From: Parvibaculum sp.
GTDB taxonomy: Bacteria; Pseudomonadota; Alphaproteobacteria; Parvibaculales; Parvibaculaceae
Reading direction: 5' to 3'
NCBI GenBank assembly: GCA_030645235.1
Contig: JAUSMV010000005.1
Coordinates: 186,001 to 250,000 of the forward strand
Length of the DNA stretch: 64,000 nt
Shown: positions 27,376 through 36,834 of the stretch, piece after piece
Numbering within the stretch: position 1 is the first letter of the stretch
Layout: each line of letters opens with the position of its first letter
The notes under the pieces: model-generated
What the model was told of the DNA's origin: nothing
Seen by the model: the letters and a program-made list of their open reading frames with translations, nothing else
Databases searched by the model: none
Translations under genes and position numbers: made by a program

Positions 27376-29172
27376 TCAGCGCACCGCGTCCCGCGTGGCA
27401 ACCGCGTCCTCAATGTTGAGCTGAACGCCCCTTTTTCCTTGCCAATCATCGGCTTTGAGCCGTCCTGCGACATGGACCGGACCTGTGCCGCGATCGAGCA
27501 AAGCCTTACCGAGCGGCGTCTCAGCGGCCCTGAAAGCGATGGCTTTGAGCTTTGACCCATCCTCGCCCGCCAGCGTGCAACGGACATGGCCCTTGCCGAC
27601 AATGTCGGCATAGACCACCCGCACCGAGGGCACAGCAAAACGGGGTTCGGGATTGCCCGACCCGTAGGGACCGGCCTGCTCCAGCATTTCATACATCTCA
27701 CGATTGGCCCCGCGCACGGCCAGCGCGCCATCGAGACGGAGCGCACGCGATTCTGTGGCAAGCGAGACTTCATCGGCGACGCGAGCCGTCAGAAATTCCA
27801 TGAAAGCTTCGAGTTTGTCTTCGGAAATGGTGAGACCCGCCGCCATCGCGTGACCGCCACCATTCACCAGATGACCCGCCTCAAGCGCGGCGGTGACGGC
27901 GCGTCCGAGATCCACCCCCTGAAGAGAGCGGCCCGAACCCTTGCCCTCGCCTTTCGCATCAAAGGCAATGACGATGGCGGGACGGTCGTATTTTTCTTTA
28001 AGCCGTGCTGCAACAATCCCGATGACTCCGGGGTGCCAACCCTGGCCCCATGCAAAGATCACAGGCGGCGGCGCGTTCTTTCGAGTGGTTTCTTGCAAGA
28101 GATCGAGTGATTTCGAGGCAAGTTCGAGTACTTCGCTCTCTATGGCCTGACGCTCCTTGTTGAGCACATCAAGCTCCAAAGCGATGGCCTCTGCCTCCGA
28201 CTTATCCCCGGTGGTAAGCAACCTTGCACCGAGATCGGAACGCCCGACGCGACCACCGGCATTGACACGCGGACCGAGGAGAAAGCCTAAATGATATGTC
28301 CCCGGTTTGCCGTCGAGACGCGCAACGTCGCCGAGCGCCGCGAGACCAACATTTCCCCGCTTTGCCATAACGCGCAAACCCTGCGTCACGAACGCGCGAT
28401 TGAGACCGACAAGCGGAACCACATCGCAGACCGTGCCGAGCGCGACAAGATCGAGCATCGCCATCAAGTCCGGCTCATTACGTGTGGTGTAGAAGCCGCT
28501 GGCGCGCAATGCCCGGTTGATCGCGACGATGAAGAGGAAGGCGACACCGACAGCAGCGAGCGTGCCGAGACCACTCGTATCGTCGAGACGGTTGGGATTG
28601 ACCAGCGCAAAGGCGGGCGGCAGAGAAGGTTCAGCCTGATGATGGTCGATGACGACAACCTCAAGCCCGGCATCCTGCGCCACGCCGAGCACACGATGAG
28701 CCATAGTGCCGCAATCGACCGTGACGATGAGTTTGATGCCTTCATCGCGCAGCGTCATCAGCGCAGGCGCGTTAGGGCCGTAACCTTCGCGGATGCGGTC
28801 AGGAATATAGATACGCAAATCCTGCCCGACGGCCTGGAAGAATTTTTGCAGCACCGCTGATGATGTTGCTCCGTCCACATCATAGTCGCCGAATACAGCG
28901 ACACGCTCACCGGCGATAATGGCGGACGCAATGCGCGAGGCGGCTTTGTCCATGTCCGTGAGGACGGACGGATCGGGCAGCAGGGTTTTGAGCGAGGGGG
29001 AGAGATAGGCGGCAACGTCATCGGGCGCGATGTCGCGACCGGCCAGAACACGGCCAATGATTTCCGGCAGACCCTCACGCTGGGCAATGGCCAGCGCCAA
29101 ACGATCATCGGCGAGACGGCTCACCCAGGCACGGCCTGTGAGAGAACGTTCGACGCCGAGGAAGGGTTTCAT
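27376..29172 (-). CDS. recJ: Single-stranded-DNA exonuclease RecJ
   Basis: A 598-residue 5'-3' ssDNA exonuclease used in recombination and mismatch repair. DHH-family motifs are seen in order: VFGDYDVDGATSS, IVTVDCG, VIDHHQAE, ALGTVCDVVPL, then the DHHA1 part GGGHAMAAGLTI and the C-terminal OB-like region. The ATG at 29172 was chosen because the longer frame starts inside a REP palindrome. The gene also contains a 21-base exact match to repeat A copy 3 at 28089-28109. Confidence 0.95.
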   Translation of the reverse strand: MKPFLGVERSLTGRAWVSRLADDRLALAIAQREGLPEIIGRVLAGRDIAPDDVAAYLSPSLKTLLPDPSVLTDMDKAASRIASAIIAGERVAVFGDYDVDGATSSAVLQKFFQAVGQDLRIYIPDRIREGYGPNAPALMTLRDEGIKLIVTVDCGTMAHRVLGVAQDAGLEVVVIDHHQAEPSLPPAFALVNPNRLDDTSGLGTLAAVGVAFLFIVAINRALRASGFYTTRNEPDLMAMLDLVALGTVCDVVPLVGLNRAFVTQGLRVMAKRGNVGLAALGDVARLDGKPGTYHLGFLLGPRVNAGGRVGRSDLGARLLTTGDKSEAEAIALELDVLNKERQAIESEVLELASKSLDLLQETTRKNAPPPVIFAWGQGWHPGVIGIVAARLKEKYDRPAIVIAFDAKGEGKGSGRSLQGVDLGRAVTAALEAGHLVNGGGHAMAAGLTISEDKLEAFMEFLTARVADEVSLATESRALRLDGALAVRGANREMYEMLEQAGPYGSGNPEPRFAVPSVRVVYADIVGKGHVRCTLAGEDGSKLKAIAFRAAETPLGKALLDRGTGPVHVAGRLKADDWQGKRGVQLNIEDAVATRDAVR

Positions 29173-29209
29173 TGGCGGGGTCCACAAAGAGAGCAAGTTA
29201 GTAAGTAAG

Positions 29210-29250
29210 ACCCTCACCCAACCCTCTCCCGCAAGCGGGAGAGGACTAAG
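29210..29250. repeat. REP-like palindrome between glpX and recJ
   Basis: The core CTCTCCCGCAAGCGGGAGAG is a perfect palindrome, preceded by ACCCTCACCCAACC. This is a common bacterial REP style. It occurs once here, in the short gap between two same-strand genes. Confidence 0.7.
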
Positions 29251-29264
29251 AAGGTGAAAAGTTC

Positions 29265-30224
29265 TTACTGCGTCTTGTGCAGTGTCTTGACCCAACGGAC
29301 TGTACCGGTCTTGGAGCGCATCACGACCGAGTGCGTGGTGAAGCCGCCACGGACCTGACGGATGCCTTCGAGGATGTTGCCATCGGTGACGCCGGTTGCC
29401 GCGAAGATCACATCGCCCGAGGCCATTTCTTCCATCGTGTATTTCTTATTGAAATCCGTCACACCCATTTTAAGCGCGCGGGCTTTCTGGTCTTCGCTGT
29501 CTGTGACAAGACGGCCCTGCATCTGGCCGCCGATGCAGCGGAGAGCTGCGGCTGCGAGCACGCCTTCGGGTGCGCCGCCGATGCCCATATACATGTCGAT
29601 GCCGGTGGTCGGATCGGTCGTGTAGATAACGCCCGCAATGTCACCATCGGTGATGAGCGTGACGCGCGCGCCGGTTGAACGCACAGCTTTGATCATCTCG
29701 TCATGGCGGGGACGGTCGAGAATGCAAACGCAGATTTCATTCGGTTGCACGCCTTTGGCTTTGGCAAGACGACGCACATTATCATCAGGCTTCGCATCAA
29801 GATCGACAGTGCCTTCAGGATAGCCGCCGCCAATGGCGATCTTGTCCATATAAGTGTCCGGCGCATGCAAGAGCGTGCCGCCTTCGGCCATGGCGAGAAC
29901 GGCGAGCGAATTGGACATGGCTTTGGCGCAGAGCGTTGTGCCTTCAAGCGGGTCGAGTGCGATGTCCACTTTCGGACCCTTACCGGTGCCGACTTTTTCG
30001 CCGATGAAAAGCATCGGAGCTTCGTCGCGTTCGCCTTCGCCGATGACGATGGTGCCGTCAATGTCGAGCTTGTTGAGTTCGGTGCGCATGGCATCGACGG
30101 CGGCCTGGTCTGCGGCCTTCTCGTCGCCACGTCCGGCGAGCTTTGCTGAAAGTATCGCGGCGCGTTCCGTGACACGTGTCACTTCCAGCGTCAGCATTCT
30201 GCTCAAACCCTTATTCTCAGCCAT
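29265..30224 (-). CDS. glpX: Class II fructose-1,6-bisphosphatase
   Basis: A 319-residue GlpX-type enzyme removing the 1-phosphate of fructose-1,6-bisphosphate (and often sedoheptulose-1,7-bisphosphate) in gluconeogenesis. Metal and substrate motifs are GEGERDEAPMLFIGE, DPLEGTTLCAK, GDIAGVIYT and GIGGAPEGVLAAAALR. It lies 51 bases after hom, the usual hom-glpX-recJ order of alphaproteobacteria. Confidence 0.95.
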   Translation of the reverse strand: MAENKGLSRMLTLEVTRVTERAAILSAKLAGRGDEKAADQAAVDAMRTELNKLDIDGTIVIGEGERDEAPMLFIGEKVGTGKGPKVDIALDPLEGTTLCAKAMSNSLAVLAMAEGGTLLHAPDTYMDKIAIGGGYPEGTVDLDAKPDDNVRRLAKAKGVQPNEICVCILDRPRHDEMIKAVRSTGARVTLITDGDIAGVIYTTDPTTGIDMYMGIGGAPEGVLAAAALRCIGGQMQGRLVTDSEDQKARALKMGVTDFNKKYTMEEMASGDVIFAATGVTDGNILEGIRQVRGGFTTHSVVMRSKTGTVRWVKTLHKTQ

Positions 30225-30275
30225 TGGTCTTTCCTTCGTGAGACTATCCGTCTCATCGTCTGTGGTTATCTGATT

Positions 30276-31586
30276 TTAACGTGAGCCGCTTTTTTCAATC
30301 CGGATCACGAGCGGTGTGCCCGCTACTTCCTTGTGGTTTTCTAAATGTATGAGCGCCTTGCGCATCGAACCTTCTTCGGTCTCATGCGTGAGGAAGACAA
30401 CCGGCATGCGACCGCTCGCGGTTTCCTTGCCTTCGCCGCGCTGAACGATACGTTCGATCGAAACATTGGCATCGGCGAGCGCACGCGTTATCTCCGCCAT
30501 GCTGCCGGCACGGTCAACGGCGCTGAAGCGGAGATAGTAAGCCGACTTGCTCTTGCTGGGCGACGCTTTGGCAGGCGGTTTCAAATGACTGGTCGGCACA
30601 ATGAAAGGCGGCATGACGAGACCGCGCGCGATATCCACCAGATCAGACACAACGGCAGACGCGGTCGGGCCTTCGCCTGCGCCGCGACCTTCGAGCACGA
30701 GGAGACCAACGCGGTCGCCTTCAATCGCCACCGCGTTGAACACGCCCGACACAGCGCCGAGCGGCGAGCCTTCGGGCACCAGCGTCGGATGCACGCGCTG
30801 CTCGATACCGTCAACCCCCAGCGTCGCGATGCCGAGCAACTTTATTTTGTAGCCGAAGTCTTTGGCGAATTTGAAATCGGCGGCCGTGATCTGCGTGATG
30901 CCCTCGATTTCGACATTTTCAAATGAGACTTCACGGCCAAAGGCAAGGCTCGCCAGGATTGCGAGCTTGTGTGCGGCGTCCACGCCACCCACGTCGAATG
31001 CCGGATCGGCTTCGGCATAACCCAGGGCTTGTGCATCTATCAGCACGTCACCAAAATCACGGCCCGTCTTTTCCATCTCGGTGAGAATGTAATTGCAGGT
31101 GCCGTTGAGAATGCCCGTGACCGAGGTGATCTCATTGGCCGCCAGACCTTCACGCAAGGCTTTGATGATCGGGATACCACCGGCAACAGCAGCTTCGTAA
31201 TTGAGCGCCACACCGCGCTGTTCAGCGACACGGGCAAGTGCGATGCCGTGGCGTGCGATCAGAGCTTTGTTGGCCGTGACGACATGCTTGCCGTTGGACA
31301 ATGCCTGCTCAACAACTTCGCGCGCGATGCCTTCGGACCCGCCGATGACTTCGACAACGACATCAATGTCGTCCGCATTAGCAAGGGCGCGGGCGTCTTT
31401 TTCCCAACGCACACCTTTGAGATCAATGCCGCGATCTTTTTTCTCATCGCGCGAACTGACGGCGACAAGTTCCACCGTGCGGCCTGAAGCCGCCGACAGA
31501 AACTCGCGACGGTCGGCGAGAATCTTGACCACGCCGACGCCGACGGTGCCAAGGCCCGCGACGCCGATACGAAGGGGTTTGCTCAC
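30276..31586 (-). CDS. hom: Homoserine dehydrogenase
   Basis: 436 residues: an NAD(P)-binding Rossmann fold with GLGTVGVGVVKIL, the catalytic region (AVAGGIPIIKALREGL, GILNGTCNYILTEM), and a C-terminal ACT domain (LRFSAVDRAGSMAEITRALA) for feedback inhibition. It reduces aspartate semialdehyde to homoserine for threonine and methionine. Its start overlaps the aminotransferase stop by four bases. Confidence 0.96.
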   Translation of the reverse strand: MSKPLRIGVAGLGTVGVGVVKILADRREFLSAASGRTVELVAVSSRDEKKDRGIDLKGVRWEKDARALANADDIDVVVEVIGGSEGIAREVVEQALSNGKHVVTANKALIARHGIALARVAEQRGVALNYEAAVAGGIPIIKALREGLAANEITSVTGILNGTCNYILTEMEKTGRDFGDVLIDAQALGYAEADPAFDVGGVDAAHKLAILASLAFGREVSFENVEIEGITQITAADFKFAKDFGYKIKLLGIATLGVDGIEQRVHPTLVPEGSPLGAVSGVFNAVAIEGDRVGLLVLEGRGAGEGPTASAVVSDLVDIARGLVMPPFIVPTSHLKPPAKASPSKSKSAYYLRFSAVDRAGSMAEITRALADANVSIERIVQRGEGKETASGRMPVVFLTHETEEGSMRKALIHLENHKEVAGTPLVIRIEKSGSR

Positions 31587-32845
31587 GGGCGGCCTGCCTT
31601 CGTATTGGGATGGGGGACCACATTGCTCTTAATGCCAACACGGTCTTCGTATTCGGCGATGATCTGATCGGCATTCGCCATCATGCGCTTCACACCACGC
31701 GCGGCCTGACGGATGCGGTGTTCGTTTTCGACAAGACCGATACGGACATGACCATCGCCATACTCGCCAAAGCCGATGCCCGGTGCGACGGCGACGTCGG
31801 CCTGTTCCATCAACAGCGTCGAGAAGCCGAGTGAGCCGAGGTGACGGAATTTTACGGGGATCGGCGACCATGCAAACATGGATGCAGGCGGGCTTGGAAT
31901 ATCCCAGCCGGAACGCGCCATGCTGTCAACGAGCACATCGCGGCGGCTCTTATAGGTCTGACGGATTTCTTCGACGCAATCCTGCGGGCCATTAAGCGCG
32001 GCGGTCGCGGCAACCTGAATGGGCGTGAACGCGCCATAGTCAAGATAGGACTTCACACGGCCAAGCGCATTGACGAGGCGCTCATTGCCCACCGCAAAGC
32101 CCATGCGCCAACCAGGCATGGCATAGGTCTTGGACAGCGATGTGAACTCAACACTGCGCTCTTTTGCGCCCGGCACCTGAAGGATCGACGGCGGCGGATT
32201 GCCGTCGAAATAGATTTCCGCATAGGCGAGATCCGAAATCACGAAGATGTCGTGCTTGTTCGCAAAGGCGATGATCTCGCGATAGAAGTCGAGGCTCGCG
32301 ACCTGCGCTGTCGGGTTCGACGGATAGGACACGACAAGGGCCACGGGCTTGGGCACCGAATGGCGCACGCCGCGTTCCAGCATGTCCATAAAGCCTTCAG
32401 GGCTTTCAAACGGCACCGAGCGGATGACGGCACCGGAAATAATAAAACCGAAGGCGTGGATCGGATAGCTCGGGTTCGGGCACAGAATGACATCGCCCGG
32501 CGCGGTGATGGCCTGCGCAAGATTGGCGAGACCTTCTTTAGAACCGAGTGTCGCGATGACTTCCGTGTCAGGGTTCAGCTTCACACCGAAACGGCGCTCA
32601 TAGTAAGCCGCCTGCGCCTTGCGAAGTCCGGGAATGCCGCGTGAAGAGGAATAGCGGTGCGTCTTGGGATCGCGCACGGCCTCAATCATTTTTTCGACGA
32701 TATGGGGCGGCGTCGGCATATCGGGATTGCCCATGCCGAAATCGATAATGTCGCGACCTTCGGCGCGCGCCTTTGCCTTGAGCTTGTTGACGCTCTCGAA
32801 AACGTAAGGGGGCAAACGCTTTATGCGATGAAATTCTTCGCTCAT
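31583..32845 (-). CDS. Class I/II aminotransferase, AlaC/DapL-like
   Basis: A 420-residue PLP aminotransferase. The PLP lysine is in SLSKTYAMPGWRMGF; other marks are GNPDMPTPPHIV, YSSSRGIPGLR, SYPSNPTAQV and the arginine in VRIGLVENEHR. It groups with glutamate-pyruvate (AlaC-like) or LL-diaminopimelate aminotransferases. Linkage to hom suggests aspartate-family or alanine metabolism, but the substrate cannot be fixed from sequence alone. Confidence 0.88.
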   Translation of the reverse strand: MSEEFHRIKRLPPYVFESVNKLKAKARAEGRDIIDFGMGNPDMPTPPHIVEKMIEAVRDPKTHRYSSSRGIPGLRKAQAAYYERRFGVKLNPDTEVIATLGSKEGLANLAQAITAPGDVILCPNPSYPIHAFGFIISGAVIRSVPFESPEGFMDMLERGVRHSVPKPVALVVSYPSNPTAQVASLDFYREIIAFANKHDIFVISDLAYAEIYFDGNPPPSILQVPGAKERSVEFTSLSKTYAMPGWRMGFAVGNERLVNALGRVKSYLDYGAFTPIQVAATAALNGPQDCVEEIRQTYKSRRDVLVDSMARSGWDIPSPPASMFAWSPIPVKFRHLGSLGFSTLLMEQADVAVAPGIGFGEYGDGHVRIGLVENEHRIRQAARGVKRMMANADQIIAEYEDRVGIKSNVVPHPNTKAGRP

Positions 32846-32969
32846 GGCCTATTCCTGAAACGGGGAAACTTATTCCCTAAGACGCGCCCTTATAACGCCA
32901 AACCGGAGACTGGGCCACGCCAAAAGGGCTGAAAACGGGGGCTCAGAGGGGAGTTTTGAGGAGGTGAGC

Positions 32970-32991
32970 GTCTGAGGCCGGAGCCTCAGAC
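32970..32991. other. Perfect 9-bp hairpin with CGGA loop
   Basis: GTCTGAGGC (32970-32978) pairs with GCCTCAGAC (32983-32991) around CGGA. It lies in a 210-base gap downstream of a lipoprotein gene. There is no T-run on either side, so it is not a standard terminator. Confidence 0.45.
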
Positions 32992-33055
32992 TGTCTCAAG
33001 GCGAATTTGTGGCGGAAAGTGCCGCTTTGCCGGAGCTTTTATAAAGCCTGACTCT

Positions 33056-34054
33056 TTAGGGAGCAGATGGCTTTGACACTTCGACCTTGGTGGTCGGGGC
33101 GGCCGTGACCGGTGCCTCGGCATTCGGGTCTACGACCTCCTCCGCCGGTTCGGCCTTGGCGGTTGCCCCGGCGTCCTCATCCACTTCCTCAACGATGGTC
33201 TTCACAGCGGCAAAGGATTTGTGACCGCCACGCGACGGCATCGGGATGATGCCGTTGACGATGGGGGCCGGTGCGGGCGCGGCTTCAAGCACAGGAGCAG
33301 TGGCAGGTTCGGCAGAGGCCATCAAAGTAGGGGCCGGTTCTTCGATCTTGTTCAGAAGCGCGGCTGTGCCCGCTGTCGGGGCAACGGGTGCCGGTTCGGC
33401 AGCGGCGACCTTGGCCGGTTCCGGCGGAAGGTTCGGAGCAACATAGGGTGTGGCCAAAGGTTGGGTGGCCGGTGCAGCGGCAGCAACTTTCGCGGGTTCC
33501 GGTTCCGGCGCGACAGCGGGCGCCGGTTCTTCAACAGGTTCCGGTTCGGCGGCAGCGACAGCAACGGGTGCTGCAACGGCAGCAACTTTAGCCGGTGCGG
33601 GTGTGGCAACAGGAACCGGCTTTGGCGTTTCCGGCTCCGGCGAAATGGAAGCCGTTTCTGTGGCGGATTCAGCTGCTCTGGCGATCTCGGCCTGACGTTC
33701 GGGCGAAGGCTTGGCCGCCGTCGAGGTGGCCTGACCGGCACGCAGCGCACTGTCTTTATCCTGAGCCGCGGCGCGATCTTTTGCCAGCTCGTCGGCAATG
33801 GCTTTCTGATCGGCGGCGCTTGTCGAGGCCGGACGCGTATCAGGCGTGTCGGCAAGTTCGGGAAAGCCTTTGGTCCCTTCAGGTGTCGGCGCGGCACCCT
33901 CGGCGCCATAAACCGCTGCGGGCTTCAATGCATCAGGCGTGGCCGAACAGGCGGCCAGTCCCATAGCCACGGCGGCCATCAGGGCAGTTGTCACAGCAAC
34001 CTGCCGCGACGGAAAATTACGGTTCTGCTCGAAGGTCGTTTTCAGCTTGGACAT
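33056..34054 (-). CDS. Pro/Ala-rich predicted lipoprotein
   Basis: 332 residues. The N-terminus (basic, then TTALMAAVAMGLAAC) gives a lipoprotein signal with LAAC lipobox after about 30 residues. A KGFPELADTPDTRP segment near residue 65 resembles a motif I recall from other alphaproteobacterial envelope proteins; this is a weak link. The rest is a disordered stretch of PEP/APA/AAE repeats and an acidic C-terminal third. It may span part of the periplasm. The ATG at 34054 is preceded by GGGACC. It is divergent from phaC. Confidence 0.72.
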   Translation of the reverse strand: MSKLKTTFEQNRNFPSRQVAVTTALMAAVAMGLAACSATPDALKPAAVYGAEGAAPTPEGTKGFPELADTPDTRPASTSAADQKAIADELAKDRAAAQDKDSALRAGQATSTAAKPSPERQAEIARAAESATETASISPEPETPKPVPVATPAPAKVAAVAAPVAVAAAEPEPVEEPAPAVAPEPEPAKVAAAAPATQPLATPYVAPNLPPEPAKVAAAEPAPVAPTAGTAALLNKIEEPAPTLMASAEPATAPVLEAAPAPAPIVNGIIPMPSRGGHKSFAAVKTIVEEVDEDAGATAKAEPAEEVVDPNAEAPVTAAPTTKVEVSKPSAP

Positions 34055-34134
34055 GAGGTCCCATTTCCTGACGGTTACCAGCCTGCGCAACAGACACATC
34101 ACGCAGCAACTTTATCAGCTCATCTTATCGCATT

Positions 34135-34164
34135 TTGATAGGCCTGAGGGCCAGACTCTATAAT
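34135..34164 (+). promoter_or_regulatory. Candidate sigma-70 promoter for phaC
   Basis: TTGATA (34135-34140) and a perfect TATAAT (34159-34164) are 18 bases apart, with expected transcription start near 34171. A small hairpin AAACCC/GGGTTT (34231-34246) lies just before the phaC GTG. Confidence 0.55.
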
Positions 34165-34255
34165 ATAGATTGATGAGACAAAATCGATAGTCACGGGCTT
34201 TTGGCCGCAAGCGACTATGAGAGATTAGGGAAACCCTGACGGGTTTTGGAAAAAA

Positions 34256-36217
34256 GTGCAGAAGCAGAAGAAAATCTCACCCGCGCCCGAGATGACCCCA
34301 GCGCCGAAAGCCAAAAAACCCGCTGCCAAACGCCGGGCAAAAACTGATTCTGCATCCCCCAAAAAACCGGCGCCCGAAGCGGCCAAAGCCGAAGAACCGA
34401 AGGCGGCCAAAAAGCACGCTGATATCCCGACTAACAAAACCTATCCGATACCCGACTTCGGTGCCTTTGCCATCAATCTCATTCAGGCGGCAACCCTCGG
34501 CCAGAAGGCGGCGCGTCTTCTCATCAAAGGCGAGGAGAGCGACGGCATGGGCGGCGCGAAAGAAGACGCCAAGCGCATCGGCAAAGCGATCCTCGATGTC
34601 GCCTCTAGCTATATCAAAAATCCGCTCAAGCTCGTCGAAGCGCAGAACCAACTCTGGAACAGCTATATCGACCTGATGCAGGCGACAACACGGCGCCTCT
34701 TCGGACAGGATGCCGAACCCGTTGTGAAGCCTGCCCGCTCCGACAAGCGCTTCAAAGATCCCGATTGGCAGAACAAAGTCGTCTTTGATCTGATGAAACA
34801 ATCCTATCTGCTGATGAGCCAATGGCTCGACCAGCAGGTGCAACACACCGAAGGCGTGGACGAACACACACGCAAGAAGGCCGAATTTTACGTCAAGCAA
34901 CTGACCGACGCTTTCTCACCGTCAAACTTCCTGCTGACGAACCCCGAAGTGCTCCGCACCACATTGCAGAGCAACGGTGAAAATCTCGTGCTCGGCATGC
35001 AGCATCTGCTGGAAGATGTGGAGCGCGGCCACGGCAAAATCCAGATTCAGCAAACCGACATGAAAGCCTTTGAGCTTGGCCGCAACATTGCGCTGACACC
35101 GGGCAAGGTCGTGTTCCAGAACGATCTCATTCAGCTTTTGCAATATGAGCCGACGACCGAGAAGGTGCATAAGCGTCCGCTGCTGATCTTCCCGCCCTGG
35201 ATCAACAAATATTACATCCTCGATCTCACGCCGGAAAAATCCTTCGTCAAATGGGCCGTCGCGCAAGGCTACACGGTCTTCGTCGTAAGCTGGGTCAATC
35301 CCGATGCGCGCCAGTCGATGAAGTCGTTTGAGAGCTATATGTTTGAAGGCGCTTACGCGGCACTCGACGCTGTGGAAAAAGCGACCGGTGAAAAAGAAGT
35401 CAACGCCATCGGCTATTGCATCGGCGGCACGATGCTGTCCTCTACCCTCGCCCACATGGCGGCCAAGGGCGATGATCGCATCAAATCAGCGACCTTCTTT
35501 GCAACACAAGTCGATTTCACCGAGGCGGGCGACCTCAAAGTCTTCATCGACGAGGAGCAGATCAACACGCTCGAAGAACAGATGGAAGCGCATGGCGGTC
35601 TGCTCGAAGGATCGAGCATGGCCTCCACCTTCAACATGCTGCGCTCGAACGATCTGATCTGGTCCTACGTGGTCAACAACTACCTCCTGGGCCGCGAGCC
35701 TGTGCCGTTTGATCTGCTCTACTGGAATGCCGACGCAACGCGTATGCCCGCCAAGATGCATTTGTTCTATCTGCGCGAGTGCTATCTGAAAAACCATCTG
35801 GCTGAAGGCGTGATGGAACTCGGCGGCGAGCGCCTCGACCTCAGCAAAGTCAAAATCCCGATCTATCTGCAATCAAGCCGCGAGGATCATATCGCGCCTT
35901 ATAACTCCGTGTACAAAGCAACGCGCCTCTTCGGCGGTGACGTGAAATTCATCGTGGCAGGCTCAGGCCACATTGCAGGCGTCATAAATCCGCCGTCCGC
36001 CAATAAATATCAGTACTGGACATCGGACGCGCATCCGCAAAAGGCAAAAGAATGGCTTGAGGGCGCGACCGAAACACCCGGCTCGTGGTGGCCCGATTGG
36101 GAAGCCTGGCTCAATCCGAAATCGGGTCCGATGGTGAAAGCCCGCAAACCAGGTGACGGAAAACTCAGGGTGCTGGAAGATGCGCCGGGGTCTTATGTGC
36201 TAGTGAAAGGGGAGTAG
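34256..36217 (+). CDS. phaC: Poly(3-hydroxyalkanoate) synthase, class I
   Basis: A 653-residue polymerase joining hydroxyacyl-CoA into PHA granules. The first 60-70 residues are a Lys/Pro/Ala-rich tail. Then comes the PhaC N-terminal domain (FLLTNPEVLRTTLQSNGENLV) and the alpha/beta-hydrolase core with catalytic cysteine in IGYCIGGTMLSS, Asp in SSREDHIAPY and His in GSGHIAGVINPP. It starts with GTG; an ATG at 34292 would remove 12 residues. The roughly 650-residue length is longer than the usual 590-600 because of the tail. No phaA, phaB or phaP lies adjacent. Confidence 0.95.
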   Translation: MQKQKKISPAPEMTPAPKAKKPAAKRRAKTDSASPKKPAPEAAKAEEPKAAKKHADIPTNKTYPIPDFGAFAINLIQAATLGQKAARLLIKGEESDGMGGAKEDAKRIGKAILDVASSYIKNPLKLVEAQNQLWNSYIDLMQATTRRLFGQDAEPVVKPARSDKRFKDPDWQNKVVFDLMKQSYLLMSQWLDQQVQHTEGVDEHTRKKAEFYVKQLTDAFSPSNFLLTNPEVLRTTLQSNGENLVLGMQHLLEDVERGHGKIQIQQTDMKAFELGRNIALTPGKVVFQNDLIQLLQYEPTTEKVHKRPLLIFPPWINKYYILDLTPEKSFVKWAVAQGYTVFVVSWVNPDARQSMKSFESYMFEGAYAALDAVEKATGEKEVNAIGYCIGGTMLSSTLAHMAAKGDDRIKSATFFATQVDFTEAGDLKVFIDEEQINTLEEQMEAHGGLLEGSSMASTFNMLRSNDLIWSYVVNNYLLGREPVPFDLLYWNADATRMPAKMHLFYLRECYLKNHLAEGVMELGGERLDLSKVKIPIYLQSSREDHIAPYNSVYKATRLFGGDVKFIVAGSGHIAGVINPPSANKYQYWTSDAHPQKAKEWLEGATETPGSWWPDWEAWLNPKSGPMVKARKPGDGKLRVLEDAPGSYVLVKGE

Positions 36218-36220
36218 GCT

Positions 36221-36730
36221 TTGCCTGCATTGCAAGGGCTAACTCTTCGGTTATTATTCGGCCTTTGCCTGATGTTTTCGCTCGCTGCTTGCGAACGATG
36301 GGGCACGTCCGAGGAAGCTGAGCAGATCTACAAAGACCACACGGAAGTCTTCCATCAGATTTACGAGATCACCGAACAAGACAAGGCACTCAAGAACATC
36401 TCTCCTGACTATGATCCTTATGGCGATATTAAATTTCTCGAAAACTCAGATAAGTTCACGGATAGCACCAAAGCAAAGTACGCCGAAATACTGCACCTCA
36501 TGAAAATTGCAGAGCTTGAGCGTGTACGTGTAGTACGGCTTGAACCGGACAAATCTGACACGGCAGAAATCGTAAACTTCATAGTTTTTGCGCGAGGCAT
36601 TCTTGACAATACCGAAGCGATATTTGTCAGACGCATAGAGCCCGCCGCGCCCTACCGCTCATCTTTCATTCAGGACGACAATTGCAAAGAGGTTGATCCC
36701 CCTTATTGGTATGTCTGTCACTCTCGTTAA
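36221..36730 (+). CDS. Hypothetical lipoprotein
   Basis: 169 residues, family not recognised. A TTG start with GGGGAG upstream opens a lipoprotein signal ending in FSLAAC near residue 24. The mature part is charged and mostly helical, with a late cysteine pair (DDNCKEVDPPYWYVC). It follows phaC by three bases and may be co-transcribed with it. Confidence 0.6.
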   Translation: MPALQGLTLRLLFGLCLMFSLAACERWGTSEEAEQIYKDHTEVFHQIYEITEQDKALKNISPDYDPYGDIKFLENSDKFTDSTKAKYAEILHLMKIAELERVRVVRLEPDKSDTAEIVNFIVFARGILDNTEAIFVRRIEPAAPYRSSFIQDDNCKEVDPPYWYVCHSR

Positions 36731-36834
36731 TATGACGTCATAGATGCGCGACGGACTTTGGGTCAAAAGTGAGCTTGCGCATGACGATCACAAAACGGGG
36801 ATAAACGGCTTTTCAGGCTCGCAACAGGCTCGAA

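Noticed and set aside
29173-29295. Upstream extension of recJ
   Set aside because: It translates a REP palindrome and overlaps the glpX end; the family N-terminus begins at 29172.
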